The translations under genes were made by a program, and so were the position numbers. A stretch of DNA of 64,000 bases from Sinobaca qinghaiensis (GTDB lineage: Bacteria; Bacillota; Bacilli; Bacillales; Marinococcaceae), in contig NZ_RAPK01000011.1 in the NCBI RefSeq assembly GCF_003610495.1, forward strand, positions 286,022 to 350,021, given 5' to 3'. The notes beneath the pieces were generated by a model. That model was not told where the DNA came from and ran no database searches. It saw only the letters and a list, made by a program, of their open reading frames with translations. This document shows positions 32,149 to 40,168 of the stretch, in pieces. Position 1 is the stretch's first letter; every line of letters starts with the position of its first letter.

Positions 32149-33762
32149 ATGATTACTTGCCAAAATATTGGCCTGCGTTATGGTGACAAGAAACTCTTTG
32201 AAGATGTAAACATTAAATTCACTCCCGGCAACTGTTACGGCTTAATTGGAGCAAACGGCGCCGGAAAATCCACGTTCCTCAAAATCCTATCCGGAGAAAT
32301 TGAATCCCAGTCCGGTCATGTTCATATGGAAAAAGGCCAGCGCCTTGCCGTATTGAAACAGGATCACTTCGCATATGAAGACTATCAGGTAATGGACGTT
32401 GTTATAATGGGACATGAACGCCTTTATGCGGTTATGAAGGAAAAAGACGAAATCTACATGAAACCGGACTTCTCCGATGAAGACGGCATGAAAGCGGCTG
32501 AACTCGAAGGCGAATTTGCAGAAATGAACGGCTATGAAGCTGAAACAGAAGCGAGCCAGCTTCTGCGCGGCTTAGGACTTCCCGATGAGTTTCACTTTAA
32601 GAATATGAGTGAGCTGACAGGTTCTGAGAAGGTAAAAGTTCTCCTTGCCCAGGTATTGTTTGGTTCCCCGGACGTTATCCTTATGGATGAGCCGACCAAC
32701 CACCTCGATGTTCATGCTAAACAGTGGCTGGAAGAATTTCTTATCCAGTTCGAAAATACGGTACTGGTCGTTTCCCACGACCGTCACTTCCTGAACAAGG
32801 TTTGTACCCACATTGCCGATCTGGATTTTGGAAAAATTGAGCTTTACGTTGGTAACTACGATTTCTGGTATGAATCCAGTCAGCTTGCTCAGCGTATGGC
32901 CAAAGACTCAAACCGAAAAAAAGAAGAACAGGTGAAAGAACTTAAAGATTTCATTGCCCGCTTCAGTGCGAACGCATCGAAATCCAAGCAGGCCACCTCT
33001 CGTAAGAAAACGCTCGAGAAAATTAATATAGAAGACATTAAGCCTTCTTCCAGACGTTATCCTTACGTTAACTTTAAGCCGGAACGAGAGCTTGGAAATG
33101 ACCTGCTCGTTGTTGAAAATTTAACAAAGTCCATCGATGGCGTAAAAGTAATCGACAACTTAAGCTTCCGTCTAAACCGTAAAGATAAGGTAGCCTTTAT
33201 TGGCAGCAAGGAAATTGGCAAGACGACCCTGTTTAAAATTCTCGCAGGTGAAATGGAGCCCGACAGCGGTACGTATAAGTGGGGATTAACTACTTCTACT
33301 TCTTATTTCCCTATCGACAACTCTGATTATTTCGAAGGCGTAGAATTAAACCTGGTGGACTGGCTGCGCCAGTATTCACCAAACGAGCAGACAGAAACCT
33401 TTATCCGCGGTTTTCTCGGCCGTATGCTTTTCTCCGGCGAAGAAGTATTCAAAACAGCGAATGTTCTTTCCGGCGGCGAAAAAGTCCGCTGCATGCTTTC
33501 CAAGATGATGCTTGCGGAATCCAACGTGCTGATTATGGATGAGCCGACCAACCACCTGGACCTTGAGTCCATCACTTCTTTAAACAACGCATTAATAGAT
33601 TTTGACGGTTCTATTTTGTTTACTTCCCATGACCATGAATTTATCCAGACGATCGCCAACCGTATTATTGAATTTACGGATAACGGCTTTATCGATAAAG
33701 AAATGAGTTACGATGAATATATCGTAGAACAGAACAGCCAGAAAAAAACAGCTTCCAAATAA
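32149..33762 (+). CDS. ABC-F ATPase, YkpA/YbiT type
   Basis: 537 aa, two ATPase domains and no membrane part. Domain 1 has Walker A GANGAGKST (about residues 36-44), signature LTGSEKVKVLLAQ and Walker B VILMDEPTNHLD. Domain 2 has GSKEIGKTTL, LSGGEKVRCML and VLIMDEPTNHLD. The linker (about 255-310) is basic with RKKEEQVKELKDFIARFSAN. ABC-F proteins act on the ribosome E site. The length matches YkpA (about 540), which is a translation factor, not a known drug-resistance protein. The first signature has Ser in place of the second Gly. Confidence 0.9.
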   Translation: MITCQNIGLRYGDKKLFEDVNIKFTPGNCYGLIGANGAGKSTFLKILSGEIESQSGHVHMEKGQRLAVLKQDHFAYEDYQVMDVVIMGHERLYAVMKEKDEIYMKPDFSDEDGMKAAELEGEFAEMNGYEAETEASQLLRGLGLPDEFHFKNMSELTGSEKVKVLLAQVLFGSPDVILMDEPTNHLDVHAKQWLEEFLIQFENTVLVVSHDRHFLNKVCTHIADLDFGKIELYVGNYDFWYESSQLAQRMAKDSNRKKEEQVKELKDFIARFSANASKSKQATSRKKTLEKINIEDIKPSSRRYPYVNFKPERELGNDLLVVENLTKSIDGVKVIDNLSFRLNRKDKVAFIGSKEIGKTTLFKILAGEMEPDSGTYKWGLTTSTSYFPIDNSDYFEGVELNLVDWLRQYSPNEQTETFIRGFLGRMLFSGEEVFKTANVLSGGEKVRCMLSKMMLAESNVLIMDEPTNHLDLESITSLNNALIDFDGSILFTSHDHEFIQTIANRIIEFTDNGFIDKEMSYDEYIVEQNSQKKTASK

Positions 33763-33768
33763 TAAACG

Positions 33769-33806
33769 AAAAAGCGTCCCTTCATTAATGAAGGGACGCT
33801 TTTTTA
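33769..33806. terminator. Bidirectional terminator after the ABC-F gene
   Basis: AAAAAGCGTCCCTTCATT (33770-33787) is followed by its inverted copy ending CGCTTTTTT. Convergent genes lie on both sides. Confidence 0.9.
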
Positions 33807-33828
33807 ATGAAAGGAAATAAACACACGT

Positions 33829-34635
33829 TCACAATCCGTTTTCTTCCAAAAATCCGTTAATTGTTTCCGCTTCAACGGCAATACCGACCGCTTCTCCGGA
33901 TTCTTCTGTGCCTCTCGCAAATACAATACCTTCTACTTCTCCTGTTTCATTAAGAACAGGACTTCCGCTGCTGCCGTTGAACACAGAAGCAGAAATAATC
34001 ATCCGCTCTTCCGGCCCGCTCCCGGGAGTTATAATTTCTCCCCTGCTTGCAATCCAGGTCAGCCGCAGCGGATTTCCAATAACATAAATTTCCTCTCCCC
34101 CTCCGGCAGCTGATTCTTTTATAGAAAGCCCCGGAATTGACCCTTCCTCTATTTGGAGAAGTGCCAGATCTTTTTCTGGATCTGCTGCAATGAGTGAAGC
34201 TTCCCGCCATTCTCCATCTTCACTGTACACGCCAATTTGATCTACCCCTTCAACTACGTGCTGATTGGTTAAGAGATAACCATCTTCCTGTAGAGCAAAG
34301 CCGGTTCCTCTTTTTTCCTGCCCGTCCGCCTGGCCCTGCACGGTTACAATCGAGTCTTTCCAGCTCTCCACTTCTTCATTTTGAAAAATAGTATTTGATT
34401 CATGCAGAAGCCGCAGTGAATCAAGACGAAACCCATCAAACAAGAGATAGCTTGATTGAAACACCAGCAGCATCGCAATACCAATAGCAGCTATTCTAAC
34501 TCCTGCCCGTTTTCCTTTTTTCTTTTTTCTTTTTTTAGGGGACTCTGCTTCTTCTTCCAAAAAATCTTCAAGCTCCGGCTCCTCATATTTTTCATCGTAG
34601 AGCTCTTCTATACTGTCTTTTTTCTTATTTGTCAT
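33829..34635 (-). CDS. Membrane-anchored HtrA-like serine protease without PDZ domain
   Basis: 268 aa. The cytoplasmic N-terminus is acidic then basic (KKRKKKKGKRAG), with one membrane helix (about 48-68). A trypsin fold faces outward, with LTNQHVVEG (His), DPEKDLALLQI (Asp) and NGSSGSPVLNE (Ser). It stops after the protease domain, so the PDZ domain of classic HtrA is missing. Probably degrades or senses misfolded secreted proteins. ATG at 34635; single gene. Confidence 0.85.
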   Translation of the reverse strand: MTNKKKDSIEELYDEKYEEPELEDFLEEEAESPKKRKKKKGKRAGVRIAAIGIAMLLVFQSSYLLFDGFRLDSLRLLHESNTIFQNEEVESWKDSIVTVQGQADGQEKRGTGFALQEDGYLLTNQHVVEGVDQIGVYSEDGEWREASLIAADPEKDLALLQIEEGSIPGLSIKESAAGGGEEIYVIGNPLRLTWIASRGEIITPGSGPEERMIISASVFNGSSGSPVLNETGEVEGIVFARGTEESGEAVGIAVEAETINGFLEENGL

Positions 34636-34769
34636 CAGCGCTTCTCTCCTAAGTATTGGGGTCTAAACACCAGCATCTTCTTCAGACAATTGACAAAACA
34701 GGGAAAACTGGCTAAAATAAAGCCTAGTAAATTAATGTGAATACTCAAATTAAGAAAGGACGTTATCTC

Positions 34770-35546
34770 ATGAAACAGCATTCTGTTCTTCCAGGCGCTG
34801 CCTCTTTTTATTACCAGGCCGGAAGCAGCGCCGTTCTGCTCTGCCACGGATTTTCCGGCACTCCGCAGAGCGTTCAGGAAGTTGCTGCCGCACTATTTGA
34901 GCATGGCTATTCTGTATATGCGCCTCTTTTAAGCGGGCACGGAACGCATTACACAGATTTGGAACATGTGACTGCAGCCGATTGGAAGCGGGATGTAGAG
35001 AAAGCCTACGAATGGCTTGCTTCCAGGCATGAGCGTATATTTATTATGGGGCAGTCGATGGGCGGCACCCTTGCGTCTTACTTAGCCTCTTCTGCAGAGA
35101 AGGCGGCCGGCATGATTCTTATTAATGCCGCGATGGAGGTGCCCTGTCTTGCAGAGATGGCAGAAGCCAGCACTTCTTCTTTTATTGCAGAAGGAGAGCC
35201 TGATATCCACGATACCTCACAGCAGGAAATAGCCTACCTTCACCTTCCCGTACATGCTATCAGGGAGCTGGTCGGGTTAACCCGCGAGGTAGAACCGATG
35301 CTCAGCTCCATCAGCATTCCGGCCCTATTGTTTAAATCAGCGGTGGATCATGTCGTGCCTCCTGAAAATACGACTAAAATCTATCAATCCATCCTTTCCG
35401 AGGATAAAACCAGCATCACCTTACCCAATTCCTATCACGTAGCTACGATGGATTATGATAAGCAGATCATCATTGACCATACCGCTTCATTTATGAACCG
35501 CCTTTCAACCCTTGAACAGCAGGTGCCCGGGAAAGGCCATGAATAG
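34770..35546 (+). CDS. Alpha/beta hydrolase, carboxylesterase/monoacylglycerol lipase type
   Basis: 258 aa from ATG 34770; AAAGGA is seven bases upstream and the GTG at 34737 lies before it. LLCHGFSGTPQSVQE is the oxyanion region, GQSMGGTLA holds the nucleophile Ser, SAVDHVVPP the acid and NSYHVATMDYD the His, the Est30/YvaK pattern. Cytosolic esterase for short or medium acyl esters. It precedes the dehalogenase-like gene by 48 bases; they may be co-transcribed. Confidence 0.88.
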   Translation: MKQHSVLPGAASFYYQAGSSAVLLCHGFSGTPQSVQEVAAALFEHGYSVYAPLLSGHGTHYTDLEHVTAADWKRDVEKAYEWLASRHERIFIMGQSMGGTLASYLASSAEKAAGMILINAAMEVPCLAEMAEASTSSFIAEGEPDIHDTSQQEIAYLHLPVHAIRELVGLTREVEPMLSSISIPALLFKSAVDHVVPPENTTKIYQSILSEDKTSITLPNSYHVATMDYDKQIIIDHTASFMNRLSTLEQQVPGKGHE

Positions 35547-35594
35547 AAGTATACAAAAGCGGGAACAGAGAAAAGAAAGGAGCGGTCCATCCAA

Positions 35595-36266
35595 ATGAAT
35601 TCACCTATACAAACAATTGCCTTAGATGTGTACGGCACTCTATTTGACGTGCAGTCTATCTCTTCCTCCTGCGAGGTATTTTTCCCGGGAGAAGGAGAAA
35701 GCGTCAGCCGATTATGGAGGGAAAAACAGATCCAATATACGTTTCTGCGCCAGATTATGGGACGCTATGAACCTTTTTCCAAAGTAACGATGGATGCTCT
35801 TCGTTTTGCTTCAGCAGCCCACGGCAGAAAGTTATCATCCCCTGAAGAACAGCAGCTCATGCAGGCGTATCAAACGCTCGATCTCTTTCCGGAAAGCCGT
35901 GAAATTCTCGAGCACTTAAAAAATGAAGGCAAACAGCTCGTTGTGTTTAGTAACGGCTCCGACGATATGCTGCTGCCGCTGCTGCGCTATGCAGAGATTG
36001 ACCAGTATCTGGACTTAGTGCTGACGGTGGATGAAGTTATGCAGTACAAGCCCTCTCCGGCCTCTTATACGCTAATTCTAGATCATACTGAACGCAAAAG
36101 ACAGGAAATTGCATTTTTATCCAGCAATGGCTGGGATATCAGCGGAGCACAGGCTTTTGGTTTCCATACCGCCTGGATTAACCGCAGCGGCCAGCCGCAG
36201 GAAGAACTTGATGTACCTCCGGAAGTTACTTACGACTCTCTCCACCCCCTAAAAGAGTGGGCATAA
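35595..36266 (+). CDS. Haloacid dehalogenase type II-like HAD hydrolase
   Basis: 223 aa. ALDVYGTLFDV (nucleophile Asp), LWREKQIQYTFLR, VVFSNGSDDML, YKPSPASYTLI and LSSNGWDISGA are the L-2-haloacid dehalogenase signatures, including the Arg/Tyr/Ser/Asn residues that separate this branch from phosphatases. It would hydrolyse L-2-haloalkanoates to D-2-hydroxy acids, though many chromosomal members lack a known natural substrate. ATG with AAAGGAGCGG upstream. Second gene after the esterase; ends at a strong terminator. Confidence 0.85.
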   Translation: MNSPIQTIALDVYGTLFDVQSISSSCEVFFPGEGESVSRLWREKQIQYTFLRQIMGRYEPFSKVTMDALRFASAAHGRKLSSPEEQQLMQAYQTLDLFPESREILEHLKNEGKQLVVFSNGSDDMLLPLLRYAEIDQYLDLVLTVDEVMQYKPSPASYTLILDHTERKRQEIAFLSSNGWDISGAQAFGFHTAWINRSGQPQEELDVPPEVTYDSLHPLKEWA

Positions 36267-36280
36267 CACATCCTGCAGAT

Positions 36281-36317
36281 ATGAAAAAAGACGCGGAAAT
36301 ACTATCCGCGTCTTTTT
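36281..36317. terminator. Bidirectional terminator
   Basis: AAAAAAGACGCGGATA-type stem (36281-36317) with A- and T-flanks, between the dehalogenase-like gene and the DUF6501 gene. Confidence 0.85.
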
Positions 36318-36324
36318 CTATGGC

Positions 36325-36534
36325 TTAAGAGGAAACCGGCTCAAAATAGTCTTTTTTAAATCCGGCAATTTTTTTACTATCGTCAATAATAAAGTAAAAT
36401 TCCTCTGTTTCATTTTTCACTTCGTATACGCTCCCTGGAGTCAGTACACTGTCTACCTTATATTTCGCAGCATTTGCGTGAATACATTTAATTTTTCTGC
36501 CTGTTTCTGCGGTCTCCCACGTTTTATGTATCAT
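36325..36534 (-). CDS. DUF6501 family small protein
   Basis: 69 aa, starting MIHKTWETAETGRKIKCIHA, with DSVLTPGSVYEVKNETEEFY and GFKKDYFEPV. It is a small beta-rich (SH3-like) protein found in Bacillaceae, with no known function. AAAAGGGGACG lies before the ATG at 36534. Single gene, convergent with the dehalogenase-like gene. Confidence 0.75.
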   Translation of the reverse strand: MIHKTWETAETGRKIKCIHANAAKYKVDSVLTPGSVYEVKNETEEFYFIIDDSKKIAGFKKDYFEPVSS

Positions 36535-36578
36535 ATAACGTCCCCTTTTTTCGTTCGTATTTACTGATCAAAGTATAA

Positions 36579-36612
36579 CAAAAAACCAGCTCCCCTAAAA
36601 GGGAAGCCGGTT
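36579..36612 (-). terminator. Terminator of nupC-type gene
   Basis: ACC-GCT-CCC and GGG-AGC-GGT pair around TAAAA (36588-36612), followed by TTTTTTGTT on the minus strand. Confidence 0.8.
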
Positions 36613-36616
36613 GTTA

Positions 36617-37822
36617 TCAGACGAACATACCTGCAATCGAAGCACTGAGAAGAGACGCCAGTGCACCTGCAGCTACAGCACGAAGACCAAGCTGGGCAAT
36701 TTCCCCGCGTCTTTCCGGTACCAATGCACCAAATCCGCCAAGAATAATAGCCATGGAAGATAAGTTGGCAAATCCACAAAGCGCGAACGTAATAACAATG
36801 ACAGATTTCTCGGATAGGTTGGCAATTTCCGGTGCAAAAGAAGCATAGGCTACAAATTCATTAATAGCCAGTTTCTGACCGATATAGCTTCCGGCCTGCA
36901 TCGCTTCTTCCCACGGAACACCAATCATAAAGGCAACCGGTGCAAACACATAACCTAATATTAGTTCGAGTGTAAGATCACCGGCACCAAACAATCCACC
37001 GACGGTGCCAAGCAGCAGGTTAATTAATGCAATAAGGGCAACAAATGCAATCAGCATCGCGGCAACGTTCAGCGCAAGCGTCATCCCTGTGGAAGCACCA
37101 CGGGCTGCTGCATCAATAACGTTCTGGGACTCGGTGTCTTTCCCGATAACGATATCGTCTGTTGTGTTTTCCGCATTCGTTTCCGGCATCATCATTTTTG
37201 CCATAATTAGACCGGCCGGTGCTGCCATGAAGCTTGCAGCAAGCAGATAGTTTAAAGGAATTCCAAGACCTGCATATCCGAAAAGCACAGAACCTGCAAC
37301 ACTGGCAAGTCCCCCGGTCATGACGGTAAACAGCTCGGAGCGCGTCATGCTCGGAAGGTAAGGCTTAACAACCAATGGGGCTTCTGTCTGTCCGACAAAT
37401 ATGTTTGCGGCGGCTGACATGGACTCAGCTTTACTTGTGCCAAGAATCTTTGAAAGAAGGCCGCCAATAATTTTGATGACAAACTGCATAACACCTAAGT
37501 AATATAAAATACCGATAAGAGAGCTGAAAAAAATGATAACCGGCAGTACTGTGAAAGCAAAAATTGCTTCTTCGAGAATAAAATCACCAAACAAAAACTG
37601 TACACCTGCGTTAGCACTGTTAATAACTTCCTGAACCCCTACCGTAAACTGCTCCAGGACCGCCCGACCAAAATTCCACTGCAGGACAATAAAAGCAAAA
37701 AACACCTGAAAAGCAAGTCCCCCTAAAATCGGCCGGAATTTTATTGATTTTTTTCCGGTGGAAAGCAGAAAAGCTAAAAATAGTATAAAAACAATACCCA
37801 TTAAACCCCATAAAAAGTTCAT
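36617..37822 (-). CDS. nupC: NupC family concentrative nucleoside transporter
   Basis: 401 aa, about ten membrane segments. An N-terminal helix pair, the Gate region VLPVIIFFSSLIGILYYLGV, GQTEAPLVVKPYL (substrate loop) and SFAPEIANLSEKSVIVITFA are hallmarks of the CNT/NupC family. It imports nucleosides with protons or sodium. ATG at 37822; the ribosome site AAAGGAG is 13 bases up, rather far. A cre-like site sits 24 bases before the start, fitting catabolite repression as known for B. subtilis nucleoside uptake genes. Confidence 0.92.
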   Translation of the reverse strand: MNFLWGLMGIVFILFLAFLLSTGKKSIKFRPILGGLAFQVFFAFIVLQWNFGRAVLEQFTVGVQEVINSANAGVQFLFGDFILEEAIFAFTVLPVIIFFSSLIGILYYLGVMQFVIKIIGGLLSKILGTSKAESMSAAANIFVGQTEAPLVVKPYLPSMTRSELFTVMTGGLASVAGSVLFGYAGLGIPLNYLLAASFMAAPAGLIMAKMMMPETNAENTTDDIVIGKDTESQNVIDAAARGASTGMTLALNVAAMLIAFVALIALINLLLGTVGGLFGAGDLTLELILGYVFAPVAFMIGVPWEEAMQAGSYIGQKLAINEFVAYASFAPEIANLSEKSVIVITFALCGFANLSSMAIILGGFGALVPERRGEIAQLGLRAVAAGALASLLSASIAGMFV

Positions 37823-37845
37823 TGGCCGCCACTCACTCCTTTTTT

Positions 37846-37859
37846 TGAAAACGCTTCCC
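37846..37859. promoter_or_regulatory. cre-like CcpA site before nupC
   Basis: TGAAAACGCTTCCC matches the cre consensus TGWAANCGNTNWCA at all but two positions. It lies between the nupC start and any upstream promoter, so CcpA could act as a roadblock. Confidence 0.5.
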
Positions 37860-38017
37860 TTCCCTTTAAATTAGGAAAGAACATGGATACTTTATCAAAT
37901 AAATGACGAAAAGTAAACAGTCGTTTGCTGAATCGTACAAATTTTATGTAATATTCCTTAACATTGTATACGGAACACAAAAAAATTCGTAAATATACTA
38001 TGAAAATCGTAAAAAAT

Positions 38018-38047
38018 AAAAAAACCTGCCATTAGTATAATGGCAGG
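38018..38047 (-). terminator. Terminator after the 162-aa gene
   Basis: CCTGCCATTA and TAATGGCAGG pair around GTA (38025-38047), followed on the minus strand by T7. Confidence 0.8.
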
Positions 38048-38059
38048 AGTCCGGCTTTT

Positions 38060-38548
38060 TTACTCGACGCTTAAGCGGAGATCAGGAAGATGATTAAGTA
38101 TAAACTGCGACTTCTCTGCATCCGAGCGCGAGGAGAATTGACGATAGTATTTAAGAGCGGTCTCAAAATGAGCAGGCATATTATTGTACTCATCCAAAAC
38201 GCGGTCAAATGCATCATAAGCAAGCATTAGCGCTCCGACCAGATCAGTTATCGGCATATTGTACGTTTTGGAGTCGTGGTGGGAGGCTGTGCATAATGTC
38301 ATATGCTCTACCTGGTCATCGAAAAATGCCGCTGCTTCTTCTACGTATGGACGATACAGCGGATCCACTGATTTTGCTTTCTTTTCAAACAGCGAACGCC
38401 ATTCCCGGCAGAAGCTTATCAAATACGGGAGATCATCCTTTATAATGGTTATATCAAAACCAGCCTGCCTGATACGATCCATGCTCATAGGTTCCATTGT
38501 CGTCTGGCTGGTTCCTACATAGTAAAATTTGCGGCGATAAGCTTTCAT
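38060..38548 (-). CDS. Uncharacterised 162-aa helical protein
   Basis: Not recognised. It starts MKAYRRKFYYVGTSQTTMEP. The centre (about residues 45-125) is mostly helical with several His residues (VEHMTLCTASHHDSKTYNMP) that could bind a metal. No signal peptide or membrane helix. The minus-strand ATG 38548 has GGGGTG six bases upstream. It lies 81 bases after the 150-aa gene of the AarF operon and may be its last member, ending at a clear terminator. Good ribosome site and terminator support a real gene. Confidence 0.7.
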   Translation of the reverse strand: MKAYRRKFYYVGTSQTTMEPMSMDRIRQAGFDITIIKDDLPYLISFCREWRSLFEKKAKSVDPLYRPYVEEAAAFFDDQVEHMTLCTASHHDSKTYNMPITDLVGALMLAYDAFDRVLDEYNNMPAHFETALKYYRQFSSRSDAEKSQFILNHLPDLRLSVE

Positions 38549-38629
38549 ATGACACCCCGTCTTTCTAAATTAATCAATGTAGTTTATTTTCCCCATTGTA
38601 ACACTTAATACAAGCGTTTCCTACTATTT

Positions 38630-39082
38630 TTATTCGGTCCGGTGTATCTGCTCGAGTTCTTCTATGATGTCATACACGGCTGCTATTCCCTGTTCTGCAG
38701 TTAGACAGGCTACACCCAAAGGCGTTCTCCAGAAGTAATCCGGTATTACCGGAGCCCTGGCTGCGGGTGCCTGATACAGTGCTTTGTATATGCGCTTCAC
38801 ATGAATGGACGCATCCGGTTCGCCGGCAGTAGGATCACCTCTGGCCGTGTTAAACACAAACTGGACGGATTTCAGCAGGGTGTTCCCCGGCATATACGCA
38901 TATTCTTTATATCGTTTTACTCTCTTCCCCGCGCCTTCTGCAAGTTCATCTGCAACAGCCAGCTCTGCCGCCTGCTCTTCAAGGTGTCGGTAAAGTATTT
39001 TCAGCACCCTGCGTTTTTCTTCCATCATTAATTCATTTGTATATACGGAGCGAAGCATCTCATATGCCTGTTTTTCATCCAT
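38630..39082 (-). CDS. Uncharacterised 150-aa protein in the AarF-C45 operon
   Basis: Not recognised. It is all-helical in appearance: an N-terminal charged part (about 1-50), a middle segment YMPGNTLLKSVQFVFNTARG, and a C-terminal TPLGVACLTAEQGIAAVYDI. No membrane segment. The ATG at 39082 has GGAG upstream and the gene begins 17 bases after the C45 peptidase stop, so it shares that transcript. Function cannot be inferred beyond its link to the acyltransferase-type peptidase. Confidence 0.7.
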   Translation of the reverse strand: MDEKQAYEMLRSVYTNELMMEEKRRVLKILYRHLEEQAAELAVADELAEGAGKRVKRYKEYAYMPGNTLLKSVQFVFNTARGDPTAGEPDASIHVKRIYKALYQAPAARAPVIPDYFWRTPLGVACLTAEQGIAAVYDIIEELEQIHRTE

Positions 39083-39099
39083 TTTCCGCCTGCTCTCCT

Positions 39100-40149
39100 T
39101 TACCAGTTAAAAGGGAAATCCAGATCGGTATCCATTTTCCCTTTTATCGTTTTAATGTATATACGCTCTCTGTTTAAAAACTCCCGGAAAGGAATTTTGA
39201 CGGGCGGCCTGTTTCCTCCAATGCCTACATAAATAGACAGCGATGCTGGTTCATACACCGCAGTGTGGATCGTTCCGGACCAGTTCCGGTAATCGTTAGT
39301 GTAAATGCCCTGCCCATCATGATTAAACAAATAAAACAGATCGAGCAGTTGTTTACCAGACAAGTCCATTGATTTAAAAATTTCCTCCCGGCGGTACGAA
39401 TCCTTTAAAAAATGACGATTTTCTTTCTGAAGATGTTCCGTAATAAAGTGATTGGTGCACCAAAAATCATCTTCCTGCCTGACGGCAAGCTTTCTAGGTG
39501 ATGCTTCCACCACTGCGCGCCTGCCGCCGGCATCATACATCGAATAGTTAAACGAGTGACGGTGCGGCACCTGCTTTAAAAACTGTACGGCTTCGTCTGT
39601 GTTCCGGCAGTTTTCCAGCACCATCCGGCAGATGTTCGAGCAGACAAACCCCTCTTCCGGCTTGATCCGGTGCACGAAATGATAACCGATGGAAAGGCCA
39701 TGCTCATTCATTCCGTCCGTTCGGCCCACCATGCGCTGGGAAAAGCCAAATGTAGCAAAACCATGATCCGGCTGATGCATCATCATCCGTCCTTCGTATG
39801 TCTTGGGAAAATAATCATAATTTCTCGCATATATTCCATTCACCATTAATGCACTGCAGCCGGCGCGAACCCGGTCGCCCTGGTAGCCGCTGTATTCATG
39901 GACCACGTCATACAATGGCCACTTCAGCTCTTCGGAAATCCCTTCCAGCTCATCCCAGATTCCGCTGGAATACCGGTTAAGAAGCTGTTTTGTATCATTA
40001 AAATCAATACTGTAACGTCTGGTAGATTTTTCCCGGCGCTTCCAATGTACTTTTTCTATCAGGGTATCTTTCCACTCTCTGCCCTGCTGCCGGCCTATGT
40101 CATAGTAGGTCCCCCGATAGGCTCGCAGCGGCATATTTATTGTTTTCAT
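39100..40149 (-). CDS. C45 family Ntn-hydrolase (acyl-CoA:6-APA acyltransferase-like)
   Basis: 349 aa. RAGCSALMVNGIYARNYDYF (about 95-114) holds the nucleophile Cys98 and the downstream Arg-Asn-Asp set of the family; GRTDGMNEHGLSIGYHFV and FNYSMYDAGGRRAVVEASP are further family blocks. Members self-cleave before the Cys to expose an N-terminal nucleophile and cleave or transfer acyl-amide groups. The Bacillus paralogues have no proven substrate; lactone or penicillin-type amide hydrolysis is only a possibility. It is the second gene of the operon, 19 bases after the AarF gene. Confidence 0.85.
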   Translation of the reverse strand: MKTINMPLRAYRGTYYDIGRQQGREWKDTLIEKVHWKRREKSTRRYSIDFNDTKQLLNRYSSGIWDELEGISEELKWPLYDVVHEYSGYQGDRVRAGCSALMVNGIYARNYDYFPKTYEGRMMMHQPDHGFATFGFSQRMVGRTDGMNEHGLSIGYHFVHRIKPEEGFVCSNICRMVLENCRNTDEAVQFLKQVPHRHSFNYSMYDAGGRRAVVEASPRKLAVRQEDDFWCTNHFITEHLQKENRHFLKDSYRREEIFKSMDLSGKQLLDLFYLFNHDGQGIYTNDYRNWSGTIHTAVYEPASLSIYVGIGGNRPPVKIPFREFLNRERIYIKTIKGKMDTDLDFPFNW

Positions 40150-40168
40150 AGCAGACTCCTTAATACGT

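Noticed and set aside
38630..40149. C45 peptidase operon as a beta-lactam biosynthesis or resistance system
   Set aside because: No penicillin-pathway genes are near, and C45 paralogues are common in Bacillaceae with unrelated or unknown substrates.
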